NCBI GenBank assembly: GCA_022508345.1
Contig: JAFLVK010000001.1
Coordinates: forward strand, 480,371-544,370
From: Clostridiales bacterium
Lineage (GTDB): Bacteria > Bacillota > Clostridia > Christensenellales > CAG-314
Direction: 5' to 3'
DNA: 64,000 nucleotides
In this document: positions 57,750 through 64,000 of the stretch, in pieces
Position numbering within the stretch: position 1 is the first letter of the stretch
Layout: each line of letters starts with the position of its first letter
Position numbers and translations under genes: made by a program
The notes under the pieces: model-generated
Databases searched by the model: none
The model's input: the letters and a program-made list of their open reading frames with translations, nothing else
What the model was told of the DNA's origin: nothing

Positions 57750-58676
57750 ATGAAAGACTATTTGAAGATATCTACAGAAGTTCAACACGCACTGGATAAC
57801 AACCTGCCCGTGGTGGCGTTGGAGTCTACAATCATATCCCACGGCATGCCCTATCCGCAAAACGTCGAAACGGCGCTCAAGGTAGAGGAAATTGTGCGGC
57901 AAGCCGGCTGTGTTCCCGCAACGGTGGCAATTATCGGCGGCGTGCTTACCGTTGGGTGTTCGGCGGAGGACATTGAGCTGCTGGGCAAGCGCGGGACCTC
58001 CGTTTCCAAGGTGTCCAGGCGCGATTTACCCATAGTGATTGCGCAAGGCAAGGACGGCGCAACAACTGTTGCCGGCACAATGTACGCATGCGCTCTTGCA
58101 GGAGTAAGCGTGTTTGCAACGGGCGGTATCGGTGGTGCACATCGCAGGTCGGAAACCACGATGGACATCTCCGCAGACCTTGACGAGCTGCAACAAACGG
58201 ACGTTACGGTAGTGTGTGCCGGTGCGAAATCGATATTGGATATCGGCTTGACGCTGGAATGCCTGGAAACGCGCGGTGTGCCCGTGATTGGCTACAAAAC
58301 GGAGGAAATGCCTGCCTTTTACACGCAAAGCAGCGGCTACAAGGTAGATTACCGATTGGACAGTGCAAAGGAAATTGCCGAGGCGTACTACGCAAAGCAA
58401 CAGCTTGGCTTGCACGGTGGCATGCTTGTTGTCAATCCTATCCCAAGCGAATACGCAATGGACAAGGCCTACATTGACGAAAATATAAGTATAGCTCTTG
58501 CAGAAGCGGACAGGCTGGGAATCAGCGGCAAGCAGATAACGCCCTTTTTGCTGGACAAGATACAAAAGCTTACAAGTGGCAAAAGCCTTGACTCCAACAT
58601 ACAGCTTGTGTACAACAACGTGCGTTTAGCGTGCGAGGTTGCGCAAGAACTGTGCAAATTAAGGAAGAGCAAATGA
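57750..58676 (+). CDS. psuG: Pseudouridine-5'-phosphate glycosidase
   Basis: VALESTIISHGMPYPQNVETA, TTVAGTMYACALAGVSVFATGGIGGAHR. Confidence 0.97.
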   Translation: MKDYLKISTEVQHALDNNLPVVALESTIISHGMPYPQNVETALKVEEIVRQAGCVPATVAIIGGVLTVGCSAEDIELLGKRGTSVSKVSRRDLPIVIAQGKDGATTVAGTMYACALAGVSVFATGGIGGAHRRSETTMDISADLDELQQTDVTVVCAGAKSILDIGLTLECLETRGVPVIGYKTEEMPAFYTQSSGYKVDYRLDSAKEIAEAYYAKQQLGLHGGMLVVNPIPSEYAMDKAYIDENISIALAEADRLGISGKQITPFLLDKIQKLTSGKSLDSNIQLVYNNVRLACEVAQELCKLRKSK

Positions 58677-59368
58677 AATTTGGCGGACTACAAAAGTTAA
58701 CATTACTGGATTACCCCGAGCATGTAGCTTGCACCCTGTTTACGATAGGGTGCAACCTGCGCTGTCCGTTTTGCCACAATTTTTCTCTGGTGGTTGGTAA
58801 CCTTGCAAAGTTGGAGCAAATAACGGAGGAAGATGCTTTGGCATTTTTGCGCAAGCGCAGCAAGGTGCTTGAGGGCGTGTGTATCACGGGCGGAGAGCCA
58901 TTGATGCAAGCGGGGATAAAGCAGTTTATCGAGCAGGTCAAGCAAATGGGATATTCAGTTAAGCTGGACACCAACGGTGCATACCCCAACAAGTTGCGCG
59001 AATTGGTGGAATGTAACCTCATTGACTACGTGGCAATGGACATCAAAAACAGCCGCGAGCTTTACAACAAAACGTGCGGTTGTGTGGTGGAAATGGAAGA
59101 CATTTGCAGTTCCGTGGAATACCTCAAGAGCGGTGTGGTGGACTACGAATTTCGCACGACGGTAACAGGCACGTTCCACAGCGACAGCAGCATTGAGCAA
59201 GCAGCCAAGTGGCTTCAGGGTGCAAAGCGCTGGTATCTGCAGCAATTTGTGGATAGCGGTGAGCTCATCGACAGCACCGTTGTCGGCGTAGACGTGGAAA
59301 CGCTGAAACGCTATCAAAAAATTGCCGAACAGTACGTACCCAACACTCAGCTGAGGGGCGTAAAATAG
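58673..59368 (+). CDS. Anaerobic ribonucleotide reductase activating protein (NrdG-like radical SAM)
   Basis: MKFGGLQKLTLLDYPEHVACTLFTIGCNLRCPFCHNFSLV (CxxxxxCxxC variant radical SAM signature), ITGGEPLMQ. Confidence 0.9.
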   Translation: MKFGGLQKLTLLDYPEHVACTLFTIGCNLRCPFCHNFSLVVGNLAKLEQITEEDALAFLRKRSKVLEGVCITGGEPLMQAGIKQFIEQVKQMGYSVKLDTNGAYPNKLRELVECNLIDYVAMDIKNSRELYNKTCGCVVEMEDICSSVEYLKSGVVDYEFRTTVTGTFHSDSSIEQAAKWLQGAKRWYLQQFVDSGELIDSTVVGVDVETLKRYQKIAEQYVPNTQLRGVK

Positions 59369-59378
59369 ATAAACAAAA

Positions 59379-59417
59379 AGGACACACTGTTTCCTAGCAG
59401 CGTGTCCTGATTTTTTT
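59379..59417 (+). terminator. Rho-independent terminator
   Basis: AGGACACAC...GCGTGTCCTGATTTTTTT. Confidence 0.75.
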
Positions 59418-59465
59418 GTATTTTTATATAAGATATTTGCCGACCTATATTTTCAGAGCGAGGGT

Positions 59466-59521
59466 GTTCCGAAAAAGTGAATCTCGAAGAGGGAGCGTAA
59501 GCGGGGAATCTTTTTCGGAAT
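59466..59521. repeat. Palindromic dispersed element, copy 2
   Basis: GTTCCGAAAAAGTGAATCTCGAAGAGGGAGCGTAAGCGGGGAATCTTTTTCGGAAT, near identical to 3001-3055. Confidence 0.85.
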
Positions 59522-59531
59522 GCCCGAGCCC

Positions 59532-60257
59532 CTATTTCTTCAACAGCAGCTTGGATATTTCCGTGAAGTCGCCGCTACTAACTGTGTATTTCGGCGCAAT
59601 CTTGGGGTTAACGTCCAACTGGGTGAGGTTTGTTTTGATCCACAGGCAGTCAATCTTGGCATTGCGTGCGCCCTCAACGTCCGTTAGTGGGTCGTTGCCG
59701 ATGTACACGCATTGCTTTTTGTCCAGCTTGTGCTTTTCAATCAGCGCATTGAACAATGTTGCATCGGGCTTTGCGCATTTGTAGTCGGATGAGTACACAA
59801 TTCCGTTGAAATACTTGCGCAGTCCCAGCTTGTTCAATTCCTGCTTGGTGTAGCACGATTGCGCGTTGCTCACGATGTACAGCTTTTTGCCTGCTTTTTT
59901 CAGCTTGGCAAGCGTTTCGTAAACACCTTCGTATGCGCGGATGTATTGTGTGGAAAATGCTCTGAATTCCTGCGCAAGGTGGGTTGCAAGCGATTTGCCT
60001 GCTTTCTTGCCCTTGTTTTCAAATATATGGCGGAAAACTTCCACAACGTCAATTTCGGGGTGCTTGAAATTTTTTGCGCCACTCTTCATTTGCCATTCGC
60101 AGCTGGAAAAATATGTTTCCGACAGCTCCTGCGGTGTGTATTCCACGCCGTAAAAGTTGAGCGTTTCAGCCAATTTTCCCCAGGCTGAGCTTTCATATTC
60201 GTTGGTGTGAATGTCTACGAGTGTTCCGTACACATCGAAAATAAAATTCTTGTACAT
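59532..60257 (-). CDS. HAD-family hydrolase
   Basis: FIFDVYGTLVDIHTNE, LYIVSNAQ, KPDATLFNALI, YIGNDPLTDVEGARNAKI. Confidence 0.9.
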   Translation of the reverse strand: MYKNFIFDVYGTLVDIHTNEYESSAWGKLAETLNFYGVEYTPQELSETYFSSCEWQMKSGAKNFKHPEIDVVEVFRHIFENKGKKAGKSLATHLAQEFRAFSTQYIRAYEGVYETLAKLKKAGKKLYIVSNAQSCYTKQELNKLGLRKYFNGIVYSSDYKCAKPDATLFNALIEKHKLDKKQCVYIGNDPLTDVEGARNAKIDCLWIKTNLTQLDVNPKIAPKYTVSSGDFTEISKLLLKK

Positions 60258-60372
60258 AACTAAAGCTCCTATGAACAATTTGTAATGTTATATTCATTGT
60301 ATACCTGTTGTTTTGTTTAGGCAACTGTTTTTATATATGTTTCGTAATAGGGTAGATATGTCCATAAAAGCG

Positions 60373-60702
60373 CTAATATCCCAAATATTCCACGCCGACA
60401 AGCAAAATTTCGTTTATTTTGGGGTTGGCGATTTTGTACTTGAGTATTTTGCCCTGACGTTCGCACACAACCACGTCCATGTCGCGCAGCAGCCTCAACT
60501 GGTGGGATACCGTGGTTTGATTCATTTTCAGTATGTCCGCAAGGTCGGTTACGCACAGTGGCGAAATGGTCAGCGCCGACAGCAGCTTTACGCGCGACGG
60601 ATCGGCTAAAAGACTGAAAAACCGCGCTATGCGGCGCACCGAATTGTCGTCGGGCAGGTAACAATCCATATCGTCCAGTACCTTGGGCGTTGCGACAATC
60701 AT
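60373..60702 (-). CDS. ArsR-family HTH regulator
   Basis: FSLLADPSRVKLLSALTISPLCVTDLADILKMNQTTVSHQLRLLRDMDVV. Confidence 0.93.
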   Translation of the reverse strand: MIVATPKVLDDMDCYLPDDNSVRRIARFFSLLADPSRVKLLSALTISPLCVTDLADILKMNQTTVSHQLRLLRDMDVVVCERQGKILKYKIANPKINEILLVGVEYLGY

Positions 60703-60754
60703 ATTTTTCGCTCCTTTTACATATTATTTAACAAAAAAATATTACAATTGTCAC

Positions 60755-60776
60755 ATATGCGCATTTTGACGCATAT
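60755..60776. promoter_or_regulatory. Candidate ArsR operator
   Basis: ATATGCG-CATTTTGA-CGCATAT inverted repeat in the divergent region. Confidence 0.55.
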
Positions 60777-60819
60777 TGTAGTAAAAAAACATCGTTTGTA
60801 AAAACAAAGGGGATTTTCT

Positions 60820-61047
60820 ATGAATATTACAACAAGCCTACTGTATTTACTTTTGCTGTACGCAGTATTGGACGACGGCAAAAAGCTGTCGCTTACCACG
60901 GGGCTGATTATTGCCTTTGTGATACTGCTTTTCAACTGCTGGTTTACCAACCGCTGCTGCAACAACAGCAACAACAACCTTTCTACAACCACAACAACTA
61001 CCACAACAAACGGTAGTAGTATCTTCAATACGATAAACGGTTTTTAG
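60820..61047 (+). CDS. Small membrane protein with Asn/Thr-rich tail
   Basis: 75 aa; SD AAAGGGGA; hydrophobic segments then NRCCNNSNNNLSTTTTTTTTNGSS. Confidence 0.65.
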   Translation: MNITTSLLYLLLLYAVLDDGKKLSLTTGLIIAFVILLFNCWFTNRCCNNSNNNLSTTTTTTTTNGSSIFNTINGF

Positions 61048-61059
61048 ATGATATAAAAA

Positions 61060-61093
61060 AAACGCAACGGTTTAAATGTGCCGTTGCGTTTTT
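61060..61093. terminator. Terminator between convergent genes
   Basis: AAACGCAACGG-TTTAAATGTG-CCGTTGCGTTTTT. Confidence 0.85.
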
Positions 61094-61104
61094 GCTTGTG
61101 TAAA

Positions 61105-61890
61105 TTATTCTGTCTCTATTGATACGTTTTTGGTCCAGCCGGGCAGTGTTACGTTTTTATTTGTGCTCTTGACGGTGCAGGTTATTGTTCCGTCGGAGCC
61201 CACATGCCTTTCTTTCATGGCAGTGATGTAATCTCCGCTCCAATTCAGATAATACTCGTCTATTGTGTCCGTTGCGGGGGATTGACACTTGACGGAATTT
61301 CCCGATTTACTGATACAGTTTATCCGTCCGTATGAGAAAAAATCCTCTACTGCAAGGTGGATACTGTTTGCCTCTCTCCAAATCATGTTGTACAGGTTTT
61401 GACACATAAAGTAGCCTTGATACGTGTTAAATTCACGTACAACAAATTCCGGTACATAATCATCGTATACAGATTGCGCGCCTTTTACCGTTGTGCCGTT
61501 TTCCGAATACAGAATGTACTTTGTCCTGTTATCCTTGTCGGTGGTGGATATGTAGTAGTACTCCATGTGATATTTGTTGCCGTCAGCCGTCAAGTCAACT
61601 TCGTAGTACTCGTCGTAGGTATGAGAGTTACCGTCCTCTGCTTCGACTATTTTGTACATATATTTTACCGTAGCCGATTCAATTCCGTCTGTCTGTTCGG
61701 GGTCAACGGACTTCAATTCGTATTTTAACTCGTACTGATGGGGCAGTTCCAAATTGTCAATTTTGACATTTAATTCATCCAATTCGCTTTCGGATATCGG
61801 TCTATATATGCCGCCGAATGTGCAAGAGGCACACAGCAACAGCGCTGTTATCAGCAAGATAGTAAGTGACAGAATAGTTGGTTTTTTCAT
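61105..61890 (-). CDS. Putative lipoprotein
   Basis: MKKPTILSLTILLITALLLCASC lipobox; SD GAGGA. Confidence 0.75.
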   Translation of the reverse strand: MKKPTILSLTILLITALLLCASCTFGGIYRPISESELDELNVKIDNLELPHQYELKYELKSVDPEQTDGIESATVKYMYKIVEAEDGNSHTYDEYYEVDLTADGNKYHMEYYYISTTDKDNRTKYILYSENGTTVKGAQSVYDDYVPEFVVREFNTYQGYFMCQNLYNMIWREANSIHLAVEDFFSYGRINCISKSGNSVKCQSPATDTIDEYYLNWSGDYITAMKERHVGSDGTITCTVKSTNKNVTLPGWTKNVSIETE

Positions 61891-61911
61891 TTAATTCCTC
61901 ATGTTTAAGTT

Positions 61912-63015
61912 TTACGTTTTTTCGCTACACACGCCTTGAGATATTGTGAAAAACTTGCAATTGTTGCTTGCCAAGTCGTGGTTTATTTCGGTGGCGGTGG
62001 TGAGCAGTATCTGCAAGTCGCTGTCGAAGTTGAGCAAACGGCGCTGCCTGTCAATGTCCAGCTCGGACAGCACGTCGTCGAGAATCAACACAGGGTATTC
62101 GCCGATAATATTTTTGAATATCTGCAGCTCGGCAAGTTTCAACGACAGCGCGGTGGTGCGCAACTGCCCCTGGCTGCCAAAGCTTCGCACGTCTGTACCG
62201 TTTATTGTCAGTGCAATGTCGTCCCGTTGGCACCCGACGGACGTGTGGCGCAATTGGAAGTCCTTTTCAAGGTTGCTTTGCAGCAGCTTCAAGTAATTTT
62301 CTGCAATGTCGGCTACGCTGTCACCTTTTATTTGCGTAACGTATTCCATGTGGAGCTGTTCTTTGTTGTCCGTCAAGGTTGCGTGGCTTTGTTTTGCGTA
62401 CACTTTCAGCTTGTCGCAAAAGGTGCGGCGTTTTGCAATTACCCGCGCACCCTCTTCGGCTATTTGTTTGTCCCACACGAAAACCGTGTCGCGCAGTTCC
62501 TCCACCGTTTTGGCGGTTTTTAACAGATTGTTGCGCTGCTGCAGTGCTTTGTTGAAGCGGGTCAGGCTGTAGAAGTAGTTTTTGTCCGTTTGGCACAGGT
62601 CAATGTCGAGGAACCGTCTGCGTTCGGCAGGGGACTGACTGATAATCTTGATTTCGTTGGGCGAAAAGTAAATACAGTTGAGGTATCCCATCAGTTCGCC
62701 TATTTTGGTGATGGGCACGCTGTTTACGGTAATTTGTTTTTTCGCACCGGCATTGAGGGTAATGGTAATTTCCCCATCGCCAAAGCGGCATTGATATTTT
62801 ACGCGAACGAATGCCTTGTCCTGCCCCCAACAAATCAGGTCCTTGTCCTTGTCGGTGCGCGGACTTTTCCCAATACAGCACAAATACACGCTCTCAACAA
62901 GGTTTGTCTTGCCCTGAGCGTTGTCGCCTGTAAAGATATTCAGTTCGTTGCCCAGCGCTACCCGCTGTTTGTGGAGATTTCGGTAGCTGCTTACGGCAAT
63001 TTCCGTAACTTTCAT
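61912..63015 (-). CDS. recF: DNA replication and repair protein RecF
   Basis: YRNLHKQRVALGNELNIFTGDNAQGKTNLVESVYLC, SQGQLRTTALSLKLAEL, VLILDDVLSELD. Confidence 0.97.
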   Translation of the reverse strand: MKVTEIAVSSYRNLHKQRVALGNELNIFTGDNAQGKTNLVESVYLCCIGKSPRTDKDKDLICWGQDKAFVRVKYQCRFGDGEITITLNAGAKKQITVNSVPITKIGELMGYLNCIYFSPNEIKIISQSPAERRRFLDIDLCQTDKNYFYSLTRFNKALQQRNNLLKTAKTVEELRDTVFVWDKQIAEEGARVIAKRRTFCDKLKVYAKQSHATLTDNKEQLHMEYVTQIKGDSVADIAENYLKLLQSNLEKDFQLRHTSVGCQRDDIALTINGTDVRSFGSQGQLRTTALSLKLAELQIFKNIIGEYPVLILDDVLSELDIDRQRRLLNFDSDLQILLTTATEINHDLASNNCKFFTISQGVCSEKT

Positions 63016-63050
63016 AGTCAAATTATATCACATATTTGAAATTATTACAA
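63016..63050 (-). promoter_or_regulatory. recF promoter, predicted leaderless
   Basis: Minus strand TTGTAA, 17 nt, TGA-TATAAT, TTGACT, ATG; no SD. Confidence 0.65.
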
Positions 63051-63265
63051 CAACGCGTCGCAAGTTAAATTTCGCCTGTGTCGGGTGTAAGGAAAAATCG
63101 ACCAAAGGGTCAACCGTAGTGTATTTTGCCGAAATTGGGCGGTTTCAGGGCGTTAAAACGCTATCATGCAAAAAACATTTAAAAAATTGTTGATAAAACC
63201 ATGTACATTTATATAGTTATATGATACAATATATTTACTTAATAATAAATAAAAAGGAGTAAATT

Positions 63266-64000
63266 ATGGCCACCTATTCGGAAGAGCAAATTCAGGTTCT
63301 CGAAGGTCTTGAGCCTGTACGCAAACGCCCGGGTATGTACATCGGATCTACCGATGTCAAGGGACTACACCACCTGGCAGTGGAAATCGTCGACAACTCT
63401 ATTGACGAAGCACTTGCAGGGTACTGCAACAACATTTACGTAACAATCAACGCCGACGGAAGCTTGACGGTTGAAGACGACGGACGCGGCATTCCCTGCG
63501 GTATTCACAAAAAGGAAGGTATCTCAGCAGTTGAGCTGTGCTTGACCAAGCTGCACGCAGGCGGAAAATTCGGCGGTGGCGGCTACAAAATCAGTGGCGG
63601 CTTGCACGGCGTAGGTCTGTCGGTAGTTAACGCGCTGTCCGAATGGCTCAAGGTAGAAGTCAGGCAGGACGGCAAGCTTCACTATCAGATGTACCACCGC
63701 GGTATCCCCGAGGAACGCTTAAAGGTAGTGGGCACTGCCGATACAACAGGTACGTCGGTAACCTTTATGCCGGATAGCGAAATGTTCGAAACCACCGAGT
63801 GGGAATACGAGCGTTTGAAAAACCGTCTGCGCGAAGTTGCCTACCTCAACAAGGGTATCACCATCACGTTGAAGGATTTGCGCGACAGCCGTGAACGTAG
63901 CGAAACCTTCTGCTACGAAGGGGGCTTGGCTGAGTTCGTGGAAAACTACAACCGTTCGCGCAACACCATTTTTGCGCAACCGCTGTACATCGACAAGTCC
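63266..64000 (+). CDS. gyrB: DNA gyrase subunit B (type IIA topoisomerase B), truncated by window edge
   Basis: [105 protein letters not shown]. Confidence 0.93.
   Translation, partial: MATYSEEQIQVLEGLEPVRKRPGMYIGSTDVKGLHHLAVEIVDNSIDEALAGYCNNIYVTINADGSLTVEDDGRGIPCGIHKKEGISAVELCLTKLHAGGKFGGGGYKISGGLHGVGLSVVNALSEWLKVEVRQDGKLHYQMYHRGIPEERLKVVGTADTTGTSVTFMPDSEMFETTEWEYERLKNRLREVAYLNKGITITLKDLRDSRERSETFCYEGGLAEFVENYNRSRNTIFAQPLYIDKS

Overview
About 64 kb of a low-GC Firmicutes/Clostridia-type chromosome, apparently near the replication origin. Left edge: mnmG (truncated) and mnmE on the minus strand, then divergent parA-parB and a ~2.1 kb AT-rich, essentially non-coding tract with four parS sites (TGTTTCACGTGAAACN) and one parS-like variant. 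Right edge: recF (-) divergent from gyrB (+, truncated). In between are mostly housekeeping genes: cvpA-like, yyaC-like, ftsH, addB-addA, uvrC, dut, a GH2 glycosidase, tadA, an AmaP-like gene, two tRNAs (Pro-GGG, Arg-CCU), a lipoprotein/nucleotidase cluster, surE plus two tandem DHH phosphoesterases, an AraC regulator, a YhaO/YhaN-like pair, split transketolase, a glycerol operon, GH36 alpha-galactosidase, degV, pyk, psuG, an nrdG-like radical SAM gene, and arsR. I see no CRISPR array, transposase, phage or recognisable defence island. The most interesting signals are non-coding or organisational: (1) seven genes, several for DNA repair (addB, uvrC, yhaO/sbcD-like, recF), whose sigma-A-type promoter ends 6-7 nt before the start codon and which lack a Shine-Dalgarno, so they look leaderless, while most other genes here have a clear SD; (2) a tRNA-Pro locus with a duplicated 5' fragment folding into a long hairpin and a duplicated 3' end plus terminator; (3) a palindromic ~55 bp element present twice, 56 kb apart; (4) a ~120 nt imperfect palindrome overlapping the end of pyk; (5) a recurrent TATGCGTATA motif among the parS sites; (6) a 45-aa ORF with a strong SD that the ORF track missed. 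All calls are from reading the sequence; no database search was run.
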